Positions 1 to 10,459 of a DNA stretch of 64,000 bases are shown here, piece after piece. The translations under genes and the position numbers were made by a program. The notes below the pieces were generated by a model. The model was not told the DNA's origin, searched no databases, and was given only the letters and a program-made list of their open reading frames with translations. Source of the DNA: Colwellia sp. C1TZA3 (GTDB taxonomy: Bacteria; Pseudomonadota; Gammaproteobacteria; Enterobacterales; Alteromonadaceae); NCBI RefSeq assembly GCF_007954265.1, contig NZ_VOLS01000003.1:51390-115389 (forward strand). The letters run 5' to 3'. The stretch's first letter is position 1. Each line of letters begins with the position of its first letter.

Positions 1-2876
1 TTGTCTTCTGGCTCTTCATTAATCAAGCCAAATAAATCATTTTGCCCAATAGCTTGTGCTTTAGCATGTTGTTCAGCCGCTTTTAACGCTTCGGGTAAAG
101 ACTCAAATAATGCCGCTCGATGTGGTCCGTCTTTGGCATTAGGCCCAAGCGCATCCATAGCGCCAGACTTAATTAATTTTTCTAATATGCGTTTATTAAT
201 TTTTTTCAAATCAACTCGAGCACAAAAATCAAATAAATCAATAAATTCACCGTCACTTTCACGCGCGGCAATAATGGCGGCTATCGGGCCCTCACCAACA
301 CCTTTGATCGCGCCAATACCATAAATAATTTGGTCGGCGTCGTTGACGGTAAATTTATAATGGCCACGATTAACATCTGGCGGTAATAAATCAAGCCCCA
401 TGTTGCCGCACTCATCAACTAGAGTAACAATTTTGTCGGTGTTATCCATGTCGGCTGACATGACTGCCGCCATAAAAGGTGCTGGGAAATGGGTTTTCAT
501 CCACAGCGTTTGATAAGACACTAAAGCATAAGCGGCAGAGTGTGATTTGTTAAAACCATAACCAGCAAATTTTTCAACTAAATCAAAAATCTTTATCGCC
601 AGCTCACCATCAACGCCGCGGCCAATAGCACCGGCTTCAAAGCCCTCACGCTGCTTGGCCATTTCTTCAGGCTTTTTTTTACCCATGGCACGACGTAACA
701 TATCTGCGCCACCAAGCGAGTAACCCGCTAGCACCTGCGCAATTTGCATAACCTGTTCTTGATAAAGAATAATACCGTAAGTGGGATCAAGGATAGGTTT
801 TAAATCAAGATGTTGCCAAGTGGCATCAGGATAACTTATCGCTTCACGGCCGTGTTTACGTTCAATAAAGTTATCAACCATGCCTGATTGCAAAGGTCCA
901 GGTCTAAACAGCGCCACCAAAGCAATTATATCTTCAAAGCAATCCGGTTTAAGTTTTGCAATTAGTGACTTCATGCCGCTGGATTCAAGTTGGAAAACAG
1001 CGGTTGTTTCCGACCTTAATAACACTTTAAAGCTGGCTTTATCTTCGAGATTAATCGTCGCTAAATTAATCCGCTCTTTGCCCTGTTTTAACAGTTTTGC
1101 GTCTGCCATTTCAATGGCCCACTGCAAAATCGTTAAGGTACGTAAACCAAGAAAATCAAACTTAACTAAACCGGCATCTTCGACATCATTTTTGTCGAAT
1201 TGGGTGACCGGATTCTTCCCGTCTTCATCACAATAAAGTGGTGCAAAATCAGTAATGGTAGTGGGCGAAATAACCACGCCACCAGCATGTTTACCGGCAT
1301 TTCGTGTAGTGCCTTCAAGAATACGGCACATATCAATAAGGTCTTTTACATCACTATCTTGAGCATACATCTCCGGCAGTTTTGGCTCTTCTTCAAACGC
1401 TTTTGCTAAGGTCATGCCCGGTGTCGGCGGGATCAACTTTGAAATACGGTCAACAAAACCATAAGGATGACCCAGCACTCGGCCAACATCACGAATAACC
1501 GCTTTTGCTGCCATGGTACCAAAAGTAATAATTTGCGATACCGCATCACGGCCATATAATTCAGCAACGTGGTCAATAACCTCGTCGCGTCTGTCCATAC
1601 AAAAATCAATATCAAAATCTGGCATCGAGACACGTTCAGGGTTTAGAAAACGCTCAAAAAGTAAATCGTATTCAAGCGGGTCGAGATCGGTGATCTTTTG
1701 TGCGTAAGCCACCAGTGAGCCTGCCCCAGAGCCACGCCCAGGACCAACAGGAATATTATTGTCTTTACTCCATTGGATAAATTCCATCACAATTAAGAAA
1801 TAACCCGGGAAACCCATGTTATTGACAACCTTTAGCTCAATAGCTAAACGCTCATCGTAGGGTTTACGCTTTTCGGCATAATCAGGCGCGTCTTTATCAA
1901 ATAAAAACTCTAACCTTTCTTCTAAACCCTCTTCTGATACTTTAACTAAAAAGTCTTCAATCGATAAGCCTTCAGTAGGAAAATCAGGTAAGAAATATTC
2001 CCCTAAGCGCACCGTAACATTACAGCGTTTTGCTATTTCAACTGAGTTGGCCAGAGCTTCGGGAATGTCAGCAAAAAGCGCTAGCATCTCCTCTTCGCTG
2101 CGAAGATACTGCTCTTTAGAATACTTTCTTGGCCGACGTTTATCGTCTAAGGTGTAACCGTCATGTATGGCGACACGAATTTCATGGGCATCAAAGTTAT
2201 CAGGACTTAAAAACATCACTTCATTGGTGGCAACAACAGGGAGCGCATAACGAGATGCAAGCTCTACAGCGAGATGGAGGTAATTCTCTTCATCGTTACG
2301 ACCGGTTCTAATCAGCTCAATATAATAACAATTAGGAAAATATTGCTGATAAAAACCAAGCATTTCATCGACAAGTTCGTTATTACCTTTTAGTAATGCT
2401 TTACCTACGTCACCTTCTCGGCCACCCGAAAGTAAAATCAAGCCTTCTGCACGCTCAATTAGCCAATCTCGGTCTAATACCGCCTTACCTTGAATATGAC
2501 CACGTAAATAAGCCTGAGAGATTAATTCGGTTAAATTCTTATAACCTACATTGTTACTTGCTAAGATCACTATCCGTGATAATTCATCTTCGAGCGCGAC
2601 GCTTTTAACCCAAAAATCACAACCTATAATAGGTTTCATGCCGGCATTATGGGCGGCATGGTAGTACTTAACTAAACCACATAAGTTAGTTTGGTCGGTT
2701 AATGCCATGGCTGGCATATTTAACTCAGCCGCTCTGGCAATAATAGGCTTAACTTTTTTCAAACCATCAGACAGAGAATAATCACTATGCACTCTTAGAT
2801 GAATAAACTTGGGATCATTAGCGGCGACTAATTGGCCAGATTGCGCGGCGGGTATTGGAAACTCAGATTCAGACAT
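1..2876 (-). CDS. dnaE: DNA polymerase III alpha subunit, 3' part cut by the window edge
   Basis: Catalytic subunit of the replicative polymerase. I read the minus strand from the ATG at 2874-2876 through 958 codons to the left edge; E. coli DnaE is about 1160 residues, so roughly the last 200 codons lie outside. The N-terminus has the PHP-domain motif [13 protein letters not shown]. The polymerase core carries [16 protein letters not shown] at about residues 418-433, whose aspartates match the catalytic D401/D403 pair of E. coli. The left-edge part matches the stretch just before the C-terminal OB fold. It starts 8 bp after the rnhB stop, so it is probably the last gene of the lpx-rnhB-dnaE run, an order common in gammaproteobacteria. 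Confidence 0.96.
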   Translation of the reverse strand, partial: MSESEFPIPAAQSGQLVAANDPKFIHLRVHSDYSLSDGLKKVKPIIARAAELNMPAMALTDQTNLCGLVKYYHAAHNAGMKPIIGCDFWVKSVALEDELSRIVILASNNVGYKNLTELISQAYLRGHIQGKAVLDRDWLIERAEGLILLSGGREGDVGKALLKGNNELVDEMLGFYQQYFPNCYYIELIRTGRNDEENYLHLAVELASRYALPVVATNEVMFLSPDNFDAHEIRVAIHDGYTLDDKRRPRKYSKEQYLRSEEEMLALFADIPEALANSVEIAKRCNVTVRLGEYFLPDFPTEGLSIEDFLVKVSEEGLEERLEFLFDKDAPDYAEKRKPYDERLAIELKVVNNMGFPGYFLIVMEFIQWSKDNNIPVGPGRGSGAGSLVAYAQKITDLDPLEYDLLFERFLNPERVSMPDFDIDFCMDRRDEVIDHVAELYGRDAVSQIITFGTMAAKAVIRDVGRVLGHPYGFVDRISKLIPPTPGMTLAKAFEEEPKLPEMYAQDSDVKDLIDMCRILEGTTRNAGKHAGGVVISPTTITDFAPLYCDEDGKNPVTQFDKNDVEDAGLVKFDFLGLRTLTILQWAIEMADAKLLKQGKERINLATINLEDKASFKVLLRSETTAVFQLESSGMKSLIAKLKPDCFEDIIALVALFRPGPLQSGMVDNFIERKHGREAISYPDATWQHLDLKPILDPTYGIILYQEQVMQIAQVLAGYSLGGADMLRRAMGKKKPEEMAKQREGFEAGAIGRGVDGELAIKIFDLVEKFAGYGFNKSHSAAYALVSYQTLWMKTHFPAPFMAAVMSADMDNTDKIVTLVDECGNMGLDLLPPDVNRGHYKFTVNDADQIIYGIGAIKGVGEGPIAAIIAARESDGEFIDLFDFCARVDLKKINKRILEKLIKSGAMDALGPNAKDGPHRAALFESLPEALKAAEQHAKAQAIGQNDLFGLINEEPED

Positions 2877-2884
2877 CTAATGCT

Positions 2885-3535
2885 CTAATTATTTTTAATA
2901 TGTGTTGCTGCAGTAGCAAGTACATTGGCGACAGGCTTAAAGCTTCTGCGATAACAATCTAGTACCCCATGCTCAATAATGCTCTCTAAATGAGCTTTTG
3001 TTGGGTAACCCTTGTGTTGTGCAAAACCATAATATGGATAGAGCTTGTCTAATGCGACCATCTCGCCATCTCTGGCTACTTTAGCTAAAATAGACGCGGC
3101 ACTAATTTCTGCTACACGCGCATCACCTTTAACCACACTTTGACCCACAATATTACCACTTTCATGAGCAAACGTTGGACAACGGTTACCATCGACTAAT
3201 ACGTAATCGGGTGTTACGTTTAATCCTTGTACAGCGCGTTGCATCGCCAACATGGTGGCATGGAGAATATTAAGGCTGTCAATTTCTTCTGGTGACGCAC
3301 GAGCGATTGACCAAGCGATAGCACGTTGCTTAATTTCAACTGACAAATGCTCTCTTTTTTTTTCTGAAAGCTTTTTTGAGTCCATTAATCCTTCAATAGG
3401 ATTATCGGGATCTAATATCACCGCGGCGGTCACGACATCACCAACCAAAGGTCCGCGCCCGACTTCATCAACACCGGCAATACAGTAGGCTAGGGGATAT
3501 TCAAAAGGTGGAAAAGTTTTTTTAACTGCAGGCAT
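2885..3535 (-). CDS. rnhB: Ribonuclease HII
   Basis: Cleaves RNA in RNA-DNA hybrids and removes single ribonucleotides from DNA. The 216-residue protein has the type 2 RNase H motif GVDEVGRG at residues 21-28, giving the first two acidic ligands (D23, E24), then VLVDGNRCP (D115) and VVKGDARV (D138) for the other two. The [10 protein letters not shown] helix and the C-terminal [11 protein letters not shown] stretch are also typical. Compared with E. coli there is a small insertion of about five residues between D115 and D138. It sits 18 bp after lpxB and 8 bp before dnaE, the usual lpxB-rnhB-dnaE order. Confidence 0.96.
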   Translation of the reverse strand: MPAVKKTFPPFEYPLAYCIAGVDEVGRGPLVGDVVTAAVILDPDNPIEGLMDSKKLSEKKREHLSVEIKQRAIAWSIARASPEEIDSLNILHATMLAMQRAVQGLNVTPDYVLVDGNRCPTFAHESGNIVGQSVVKGDARVAEISAASILAKVARDGEMVALDKLYPYYGFAQHKGYPTKAHLESIIEHGVLDCYRRSFKPVANVLATAATHIKNN

Positions 3536-3553
3536 AATTACTCTGATTCACTA

Positions 3554-4702
3554 TTATAATAAGTCGATAACCGCTTTGGCCGCTTGCTTACTAGCATTTT
3601 GCTTAAGCGTTAAGTGGATATCAGTATAAGCTTGATTCAACGCTGACTGATCTTCAAACAAGCGCTCTATAACTAAAGGCAGAATATTTTCTACGCTAAC
3701 CTCTGCTTGCAAAAGTTCAGGTACTAAGCTTTTGTTGGCGAGTAAATTGGGCAATGAAAACCATTTCAATTTTACAAAACCTTTAAACATATGATAAGTC
3801 AATGGATTAAACTTATAACAAATCACCATTGGCCGTTTTACTAAAGCTGCCTCTAGCGTTACCGTGCCCGATGCAGTTAATAGGCAGTCACTGGCAGCCA
3901 TCACTTGTTGAGTTTTTCCAACAATAACGCTAACGGGCAGCTCCGGTGCTATTTTTTGATGCAGTTGATTAAATTGCTGCGCCCTGTGCTCACTGATCAT
4001 AGGCACAATAAAAATAACTTCAGCGCTATTTGCCTGCTCAGCACTTAACAGTTTTTTTGCTGTCAATAAGAATGGCTCAACCAGTCGTGCAAGTTCTCCT
4101 CCACGACTACCTGGCATCAGTGCCAATATTTTTGCTGACTGAGATAAACCGAGCGCTTGTCGCGCCATACGTTTATCACTCACTAGCGGAATATCATCAG
4201 CAAGCGAGTGACCAACAAAAGTACAAGGTATTTGATGCTTATCATAAAAAGCTTTTTCAAAAGGCAATAAAGACAAGACCATATTGGTCGCTTTGGCAAT
4301 TTTGAAAACGCGTTTTTCACGCCAAGCCCAAACCGAAGGGCTAACATAATGCACGGTTTTTATCGCTTGTGCTTTTAATCGCGCTTCCAAGGCAATATTA
4401 AAGTCTGGCGCATCAATACCAATAAATACATTCGGCTTATTCGCAATAAAATAATCACTTAAGGTTTTTCGAATATGTAGTAACCGTCGCAAGCGTCCGA
4501 GCACTTCAAAAACGCCCATTACCGACAACTCTTCCATCTCAAATAGGCTTTCAAAGCCTAACGCCAACATCTTAGGGCCGCCAATACCAATAAACTTAGC
4601 CTTTGGGTGACTCAGTTGCAGCTGTTGCATTAAGCCAGCACCTAGGGTGTCGCCAGAATGCTCGCCGACAACTATGGCGAAGGTAACTGCAGAATAATTC
4701 AT
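3554..4702 (-). CDS. lpxB: Lipid-A-disaccharide synthase
   Basis: Joins UDP-2,3-diacylglucosamine and lipid X to form the lipid A disaccharide at the inner face of the inner membrane. The N-terminal glycosyltransferase motif IVVGEHSGDTLGAGL and the later VSPSVWAWRE and LLTASGTVTLEAAL stretches are characteristic. The reading frame stays open upstream to a GTG at 4783, which would overlap lpxA by 17 bp. I chose the ATG at 4700-4702 because it places GEHSGD about ten residues from the start and gives 382 residues, the E. coli length. A further ATG at 4756 is possible. Neither has a strong ribosome binding site. Confidence 0.94.
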   Translation of the reverse strand: MNYSAVTFAIVVGEHSGDTLGAGLMQQLQLSHPKAKFIGIGGPKMLALGFESLFEMEELSVMGVFEVLGRLRRLLHIRKTLSDYFIANKPNVFIGIDAPDFNIALEARLKAQAIKTVHYVSPSVWAWREKRVFKIAKATNMVLSLLPFEKAFYDKHQIPCTFVGHSLADDIPLVSDKRMARQALGLSQSAKILALMPGSRGGELARLVEPFLLTAKKLLSAEQANSAEVIFIVPMISEHRAQQFNQLHQKIAPELPVSVIVGKTQQVMAASDCLLTASGTVTLEAALVKRPMVICYKFNPLTYHMFKGFVKLKWFSLPNLLANKSLVPELLQAEVSVENILPLVIERLFEDQSALNQAYTDIHLTLKQNASKQAAKAVIDLL

Positions 4703-4766
4703 CGCTTCACGACTAGATAGAGCGTTGTGCGATAACGGCTTTGAATTCGCTTTCATCACAAGAAAA

Positions 4767-5555
4767 TCAACGGATAATGCCACGACTAGAGTTTTTAATA
4801 AAATCAGTAAAGAAGGTTAGCTCTGCCATGGCTTCGTCCCCTTCTACAATTTTTTTCATTGCTTCATCAATCGTTAAACCTTGGCGATAAACCGCTTTGT
4901 AAGCACGTTTAATATGCAAAATAACATCTTTATCAAAACCACGACGTTTTAAGCCTTCACTATTTAAGCCAAAAGGTTTTGCCGGTTGGCCAGAGGCCAT
5001 GACATAGGGAGGAATATCTTTAAGTATTAAAGAATTAGCGCCAACAAAACAATGCGCGCCAATATGACAAAACTGATGTACACCGGTCATACCACCAATA
5101 ATGGCATGGTCACCAACATGAACATGACCTGCAATTGACGCACCATTTGCCAAAATACAATGGCTGCCAACCATGCAGTCATGAGCCACATGGGTATAGG
5201 CCATAAATAAATTATTGCTACCAATTTGCGTTAAGCTGTTGTCTTGAATAGTGCCGCGATGCACAGTGCAATACTCACGAAAAATGTTATTATCCCCAAT
5301 CACCAACTCTGTTGGCTCACCGGCATATTTCAAATCTTGACAGTCTTCACCAATCGAGGCGAATTGAAAAATGCGATTACCATTACCCAGTGTTGTTGGA
5401 CCATTAATAACAACGTGAGAACTTATCTGGCAGTTATCACCAATAACAACATTGGCGGCGATATGTGTCCATGGCCCAATTTTAACATTTTTACCAATAA
5501 CGGCGCCAGTTTCAATAATAGCTTGCGGATGAATCAATGACGTTAAATTTACCAT
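4767..5555 (-). CDS. lpxA: UDP-N-acetylglucosamine acyltransferase
   Basis: First step of lipid A synthesis: transfers a 3-hydroxyacyl chain from ACP to the 3-OH of UDP-GlcNAc. At 262 residues it equals the E. coli enzyme in length. The protein is a left-handed beta helix of hexapeptide repeats (for example IGKNVKIGPW, IGDNCQIS). The YTHVAHDCMVG segment gives H122 and H125, the latter matching the catalytic histidine of E. coli LpxA. The stop is one base away from the fabZ-lpxA junction (lpxA starts at 5555, fabZ ends at 5557), so the two are almost certainly co-translated. Confidence 0.97.
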   Translation of the reverse strand: MVNLTSLIHPQAIIETGAVIGKNVKIGPWTHIAANVVIGDNCQISSHVVINGPTTLGNGNRIFQFASIGEDCQDLKYAGEPTELVIGDNNIFREYCTVHRGTIQDNSLTQIGSNNLFMAYTHVAHDCMVGSHCILANGASIAGHVHVGDHAIIGGMTGVHQFCHIGAHCFVGANSLILKDIPPYVMASGQPAKPFGLNSEGLKRRGFDKDVILHIKRAYKAVYRQGLTIDEAMKKIVEGDEAMAELTFFTDFIKNSSRGIIR

Positions 5556-5556
5556 A

Positions 5557-6009
5557 TTATAATGCTCTTCTTGCGCACATTAAATCAGCAGAGCATACCA
5601 CTTTGCCATCAACTTTAGCCTCGCCATAAAACTTCCACATGCCACGGCGCTCTTTAATAAGTTCTAAATGTAAATGCATGGTATCTCCAGGATGAACAGG
5701 CTTTTTAAATTTTGCTTTATCAATTGAGGCAAATAAAAACAATTCACCATCGACTTTATCTGCAACTGATTTAAAGCCTAGAATACCGCTAGCCTGTGCC
5801 AGCGCTTCAAGAATAAGTACGCCAGGGAAAATAGAATAGCTTGGAAAATGCCCCATAAATGCAGGCTCATTAACGGTGACGTTTTTTATCGCATGGATTG
5901 ACTTTCCTGGCGTATAATCAAGTACACGGTCAACTAATAAAAACGGGTAACGATGCGGAATAATTTGTTTAATTCCTTCAACATCGATAATATTATTTTG
6001 CGATTCCAA
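5557..6009 (-). CDS. fabZ: 3-hydroxyacyl-[ACP] dehydratase FabZ
   Basis: Dehydrates 3-hydroxyacyl-ACP in fatty acid elongation; it competes with LpxA and LpxD for 3-hydroxyacyl-ACP, which explains its place among lpx genes. The 150-residue hot-dog-fold protein has the active-site motif [20 protein letters not shown], with H54 and E68 in the expected positions, and the N-terminal [13 protein letters not shown] stretch. It lies 1 bp before lpxA and about 90 bp after lpxD. Confidence 0.97.
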   Translation of the reverse strand: MESQNNIIDVEGIKQIIPHRYPFLLVDRVLDYTPGKSIHAIKNVTVNEPAFMGHFPSYSIFPGVLILEALAQASGILGFKSVADKVDGELFLFASIDKAKFKKPVHPGDTMHLHLELIKERRGMWKFYGEAKVDGKVVCSADLMCARRAL

Positions 6010-6099
6010 AATTTATTCCTTTATATATTTAATTATGGCGCCTAAGTGCTAACTTTTACTCATACCCGCTAAAGTGATCAATTGATCACTTAGCGAGCA

Positions 6100-7122
6100 T
6101 CATTTCAATTGAGATAGTTCTTTTTCTACCGTACTTAAGCGTTTAGTTAACGATTCAAGTCTTTTAATTCTAGCATTATTCTTATGCCATTCTTTATTGG
6201 GTTGACATGGCATACCTGATGAATAAACCCCTGGCTCAGCTATTGCTTTTGTCACCATAGTCATACCAGTAAATACACAGCCGTCAGCGATGTTAATATG
6301 ACCGTTTATACCAACAAGACCCGCAATAACACAATTTTTACCAATCTCAGTGCTGCCGGCAATAACACTACAAGCGGCCATAGCGGTATTCTCACCGATG
6401 ATAACATTATGAGCGATCTGTATTTGATTATCTAAAATAACACCGTTCTTAATAATAGTGTCACTTAAAGCGCCACGATCTATTGTCGTACTCGCCCCTA
6501 TTTCGACATTATCGCCAATAATAACAGTGCCTAATTGCGGTATCTTAACCCAACTACCTTTATTATTTGCATAACCAAAACCATCAGAGCCGATAACGGT
6601 GTTAGCATGCACTGAGCAATTTTTGCCAATAATCACGCCATGATAAATACTAACGTTAGACCAAATGCTAGAGTTAGCACCTATTTGAGCGCCAATACCA
6701 ATAAAGCTCCCTGCACCTATACTAACGCCATCAGCAATATTAACACCGGTTTCAATCACTGCATTAGCGCCAATAGTTACACCTTCACCAATAATAGCGC
6801 CATCATCGATGGCAGCGCTAACATGAATACTGTGAGCAGGTTTTGGCGTAGTATCAAGTAACTGTGCAACTAAAGCATAGCCCATGTAAGGGTTGCCCAT
6901 AACCAAAGCATTGGTTTGACATTTTTTTGCTTCAGCTTCGGTTACAATAACTGCACTGGCATTAGTTGTTGCTAATTGATCACTGTATTTACTATTCGCT
7001 AAAAAAGCGATTTGCCCGGCTGATGCCCCAGCTAAAGTGGCAATACTTAATATTTCACATTGCCCATCGCCCTGAACAACGGCCCCTATTTTTTCTGCAA
7101 TGTCTGCAAGAATGTAACTCAT
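6100..7122 (-). CDS. lpxD: UDP-3-O-(3-hydroxyacyl)glucosamine N-acyltransferase
   Basis: Third step of lipid A synthesis: N-acylates UDP-3-O-acylglucosamine with a 3-hydroxyacyl-ACP donor. The 340-residue length matches the family (E. coli 341). An N-terminal uridine-binding domain (about residues 1-100, with FLANSKYSDQL) is followed by a hexapeptide-repeat beta helix. DNQIQIAHNV places the catalytic histidine at residue 238. The C-terminus ends in a charged helix (ARIKRLESLTKRLSTVEKEL), as in trimeric LpxD. It is separated from skp by two strong hairpins. Confidence 0.97.
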   Translation of the reverse strand: MSYILADIAEKIGAVVQGDGQCEILSIATLAGASAGQIAFLANSKYSDQLATTNASAVIVTEAEAKKCQTNALVMGNPYMGYALVAQLLDTTPKPAHSIHVSAAIDDGAIIGEGVTIGANAVIETGVNIADGVSIGAGSFIGIGAQIGANSSIWSNVSIYHGVIIGKNCSVHANTVIGSDGFGYANNKGSWVKIPQLGTVIIGDNVEIGASTTIDRGALSDTIIKNGVILDNQIQIAHNVIIGENTAMAACSVIAGSTEIGKNCVIAGLVGINGHINIADGCVFTGMTMVTKAIAEPGVYSSGMPCQPNKEWHKNNARIKRLESLTKRLSTVEKELSQLK

Positions 7123-7197
7123 AAGTATTAACTTCTTTTAAATGTTGTCTAAAGTAAGGACTTAAAGAAAAGTGCTAGCCATCTTAGGGCTAAACGC

Positions 7198-7274
7198 AAT
7201 ATTCCGAATCAACTTGATTCGGAATATTAAATAGGCGAGAAAGCAAAGAATAAAAGCTGGTTTAGCTTTTATTC
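7198..7274 (-). terminator. Two tandem perfect hairpins between skp and lpxD
   Basis: Two back-to-back inverted repeats. One has 13-bp arms (7198-7210 and 7216-7228, AATATTCCGAATC) around a 5-nt loop. The other has 11-bp arms (7248-7258 and 7264-7274, GAATAAAAGCT) around a 5-nt loop. Both are perfect. On the minus strand they lie directly after the skp stop. Neither has a long U tract, so partial termination or protection of the bamA-skp mRNA 3' end is as likely as full termination; lpxD-fabZ-lpxA downstream would be affected. Confidence 0.65.
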
Positions 7275-7295
7275 AAACTACCTGACAATAAATTA

Positions 7296-7814
7296 TTATT
7301 TCAGTACACTAACTTGCTTAACCACTTCTGCTGTAATAGCAGAGTCTGGTTTTGAGTAAACTACAGCACTTTGTTCCAACACTAAATCATAATCACCTTT
7401 AGCAGCGATATTGTCGATTGCTTGACGTACCAATGCAATAATTTTATTAGTTTCTTCGTTTTTACGCTCACCAGTTTTTTGTTGAAACGCTTTGCCTTTC
7501 GCTTGGTAATCTTGATAAAGCACACTAATTTCAGCTTCTAAATCGGCAATGTCTTTAGCACTCATTAAAGAACCATCGCGTTTGCGCTTTTCTTGAAGGT
7601 ACTTAATATCTGTCTCAAGTTGTGATAATGCAGCTTTTTCGTCTTTAAATTCGGCTTCTAAGCTTTGCATTACTGCGGCAGTTTGCGGAATTTTGCCCAT
7701 GACTTCTTGAAAGTTAACCACACCAATTTTTTGGTCTGCTGCCATAGCTGAACTTGCTAATAAAAACCCTGATGCTGCAGTAACCATTACAATAGATTTA
7801 ATCAATTTTTTCAA
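7296..7814 (-). CDS. skp: Periplasmic chaperone Skp (OmpH family)
   Basis: Periplasmic holdase that keeps unfolded outer-membrane proteins soluble on the way to BamA. The 172-residue precursor has a clear Sec signal peptide ending at SSAMA-AD (cleavage near residue 25), then a short beta segment QKIGVVNFQEVMGKIP and a long, charged coiled coil (about residues 50-130) that forms the tentacles of the trimer. It follows bamA, as usual in gammaproteobacteria, with a 141-bp spacer that may hold its own promoter. Confidence 0.95.
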   Translation of the reverse strand: MKKLIKSIVMVTAASGFLLASSAMAADQKIGVVNFQEVMGKIPQTAAVMQSLEAEFKDEKAALSQLETDIKYLQEKRKRDGSLMSAKDIADLEAEISVLYQDYQAKGKAFQQKTGERKNEETNKIIALVRQAIDNIAAKGDYDLVLEQSAVVYSKPDSAITAEVVKQVSVLK

Positions 7815-7955
7815 TTTTTACTCCTGGAATATTTTCCAATATTTTTATTTAATTTTATTACGCGGTAGTTATACCGCCTCAGTTAATTTGGTTCAAGCCT
7901 ATTTATTTAAAGCCAGGTCAATTTTAGCAATTAACCACTTTTATTTCAGTAGCGC

Positions 7956-10430
7956 TTAAAAGGTTTGGCCAATATTAAAGCTAAAGAATTCGGTATCATC
8001 GCCTTTAACTTCTTTCAATGTTTTAGCAAAACTAAAAATCATCGGCCCCATAGGTGATAACCATTGTACAGATAATCCTGCTGACGCGCGATAACGACCG
8101 ACGTCAGAATAGTCTGCAATCTTTTCACGCTCAACGCTATTCAAATCCTTATAACTATTTAAATCAAATTCCGTATCCCAAACATTACCCGCATCAATAA
8201 ATATACTTGAACGAACACTATTACTAAAACCTTCATCTAAAAATGGCGTCGGTACAATAAGTTCAAGACCCGCAATAGCAATGGCATTACCACCAACAGA
8301 ACGCCTAGACGTTTGGATGAAATCATGATCAGGACCTAAACAACAGCCGCCATCAGAGCCAACTGAATCAGGTGTACCTGGAATTGAGGTTGGTCTGCGG
8401 TATATGGCACGTGGTCCAACGATATTAGATTCAAAGCCTCTTAAAGTGCCAGAGCCACCCGCTCTAAAGTTTTCCCAAAAAGGTAAAACTTGATCGTTAC
8501 CCTCAATTGAGCCATAACCATTACCATAACCTAGCTGAAACTTAGCTAAAACAGTCCAACGTTGGTCCTGCGTTAACGGGAAATACCATTTAGTATCTAA
8601 GTTAATTTTAAAATAATTCACGTCTGAATTAGGCGTGGTCATCTTATAAGACAGGCTTTGTTGCGAGCCGGCTGTAGGAAATGTTCCTCGGTTCAGTGTC
8701 GAGCGTGATATAGCGGCATTAATATCAAAGTTTTCAAAATTTAAACCACCATCCGGATCATCAGGATCTGAATATAGTTCGTAAAACTTCTGAATTTGTT
8801 CGTAAGATTCTAAACGAGTAATACCATTGTTTTTATAACCTGCTCCAAAACTTAAGCGCACATACTCATTAATAGGAAAACCTAAGGTCATACCTGCACC
8901 GTAAGTTTTGTTATTATACTCAACTAGGTTAGCATTACCGGCATCAAATTCTTGATAAAAAAGATTACCACCTAACGAAACGCCATCAACGGTAAAATAG
9001 GGGTCAGTGTAAGAAACATTGGCACTTTTTGAGTAACTTGAGGTATTAATACTAAAACCTAAGCGGTTACCGGTACCCAGAAAGTTATTTTGCTGTATGC
9101 CAGCGTTTAAACTTAGTTGTGTGGTTGAGCCATAGCCAATACCTGCAGTAAATGAACCCGACGGCTGTTCTTTGACTTTAAAGTCAATATCAACGAGATC
9201 GTCTTCACCAGGTAATTGATTAGTTTCAAATTCAACCGTTTCCATGTATGGCAGACGTTGTAACCAAGCTTTTGAGCCTTCAACGAGGTTATTAGATAAC
9301 CAAGCACCTTCCATTTGACGCATTTCACGGCGTAAAACGGTCTCAGAGGTCACATTATTACCTGTAAAGTTAATGCGATTAACATAAACCCGTTTACCTG
9401 GATCGATGGACAACACCAATTTAACAGTTTTGTTTTCTTCGTCAATCTCTGGAATAGTCACTACTTTTGGATAGGCATAGCCATAGCGGCCTAGGAACTT
9501 GCTAACTAACTCTTCTGAGTAAGTCACTAGGGCACCATTATAAAGCTCTTCGGTTTTAATCGGGGTAATGGCACGAATCGTTTTTTCAAAGCCAGCCATA
9601 TCACCCATAAAGTCAACTTCACTCACGGTGTAAATCTCACCTTCAGTGACATTAAGTGTGATGTATACCGCTTCTTTATTCGGTGTCATTGATACTTGCG
9701 TTGAATCAACTTTATATTGCAAATAACCTCGGTCGAGGTAATAGCTTTTAATGGTTTCCATATCACCTTGCAAGGTTTGCTTTTGATAGCGATCTTGCGC
9801 CATAAAATCCCACCAAGGTGAATCATAGGTTAATTCAATCCGCTCTAGCAATTCAGTATCTGAAAACTTTTCATTACCAACAATATTAATTTGCTCTATC
9901 GCTGCCGCATCACCCTCTTTAAAAACAAAGTCGATATTAACGCGGTTACGTGGCAAGTGAGTGACATTGGCTTTAACATCGGCGTTGTATTTCCCCACAC
10001 TGTGATAAAAATCTTCTAACCCGACTTCAAGACCTGAAATAACCGTCATATCTAGCGTTTCACCAACGCGAATATCACTGCCATCAAGGCTTTCGGTTAA
10101 TTGCTCTTCTTTTAGATCTTTATTACCATCAAAAGTAATAGCACTTATCGTTGCTCTTTCTCGAACCCGATAAATAACAGCATTAGCATCTCTTGACACC
10201 ACAACATCACTGAAGTGGCCAGACTTATAAAGTGCCTTAATTGATTGTGATACCCGAAACTCGTTTAAGTTATCACCGACATTGAATGGGATATGAGTTA
10301 AGGCTGCTCCTAGCGCAACACGCTGCAGGCCTTTAACTTGAATATCTTCTACTTGAAAATCATCAGCCGCTTGCACTGAAGTTCCCAAACTACCTAATAA
10401 TACCGCCAGGGCAAGTTTTTTAATAATCAT
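7956..10430 (-). CDS. bamA: Outer membrane protein assembly factor BamA
   Basis: Central Omp85 pore of the Bam complex that folds beta-barrel proteins into the outer membrane. The 824-residue precursor has a signal peptide ending GTSVQA-ADDF, five POTRA domains in the N-terminal half and a 16-strand barrel ending in FNIGQTF, with the expected terminal aromatic. The conserved loop 6 motif is LRGFESN at residues 663-669. Loop 6 also contains two adjacent cysteines (residues 696-697) where the E. coli protein has two spaced cysteines. It lies between rseP and skp, the conserved order. Confidence 0.97.
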   Translation of the reverse strand: MIIKKLALAVLLGSLGTSVQAADDFQVEDIQVKGLQRVALGAALTHIPFNVGDNLNEFRVSQSIKALYKSGHFSDVVVSRDANAVIYRVRERATISAITFDGNKDLKEEQLTESLDGSDIRVGETLDMTVISGLEVGLEDFYHSVGKYNADVKANVTHLPRNRVNIDFVFKEGDAAAIEQINIVGNEKFSDTELLERIELTYDSPWWDFMAQDRYQKQTLQGDMETIKSYYLDRGYLQYKVDSTQVSMTPNKEAVYITLNVTEGEIYTVSEVDFMGDMAGFEKTIRAITPIKTEELYNGALVTYSEELVSKFLGRYGYAYPKVVTIPEIDEENKTVKLVLSIDPGKRVYVNRINFTGNNVTSETVLRREMRQMEGAWLSNNLVEGSKAWLQRLPYMETVEFETNQLPGEDDLVDIDFKVKEQPSGSFTAGIGYGSTTQLSLNAGIQQNNFLGTGNRLGFSINTSSYSKSANVSYTDPYFTVDGVSLGGNLFYQEFDAGNANLVEYNNKTYGAGMTLGFPINEYVRLSFGAGYKNNGITRLESYEQIQKFYELYSDPDDPDGGLNFENFDINAAISRSTLNRGTFPTAGSQQSLSYKMTTPNSDVNYFKINLDTKWYFPLTQDQRWTVLAKFQLGYGNGYGSIEGNDQVLPFWENFRAGGSGTLRGFESNIVGPRAIYRRPTSIPGTPDSVGSDGGCCLGPDHDFIQTSRRSVGGNAIAIAGLELIVPTPFLDEGFSNSVRSSIFIDAGNVWDTEFDLNSYKDLNSVEREKIADYSDVGRYRASAGLSVQWLSPMGPMIFSFAKTLKEVKGDDTEFFSFNIGQTF

Positions 10431-10459
10431 AAAATATTAACTTTATATACTTCTTTTAG

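Noticed and set aside
880..1236. 118-codon plus-strand frame at the left edge
   Set aside because: Antisense shadow of dnaE, whose own frame is continuous from 2876 to the window edge.
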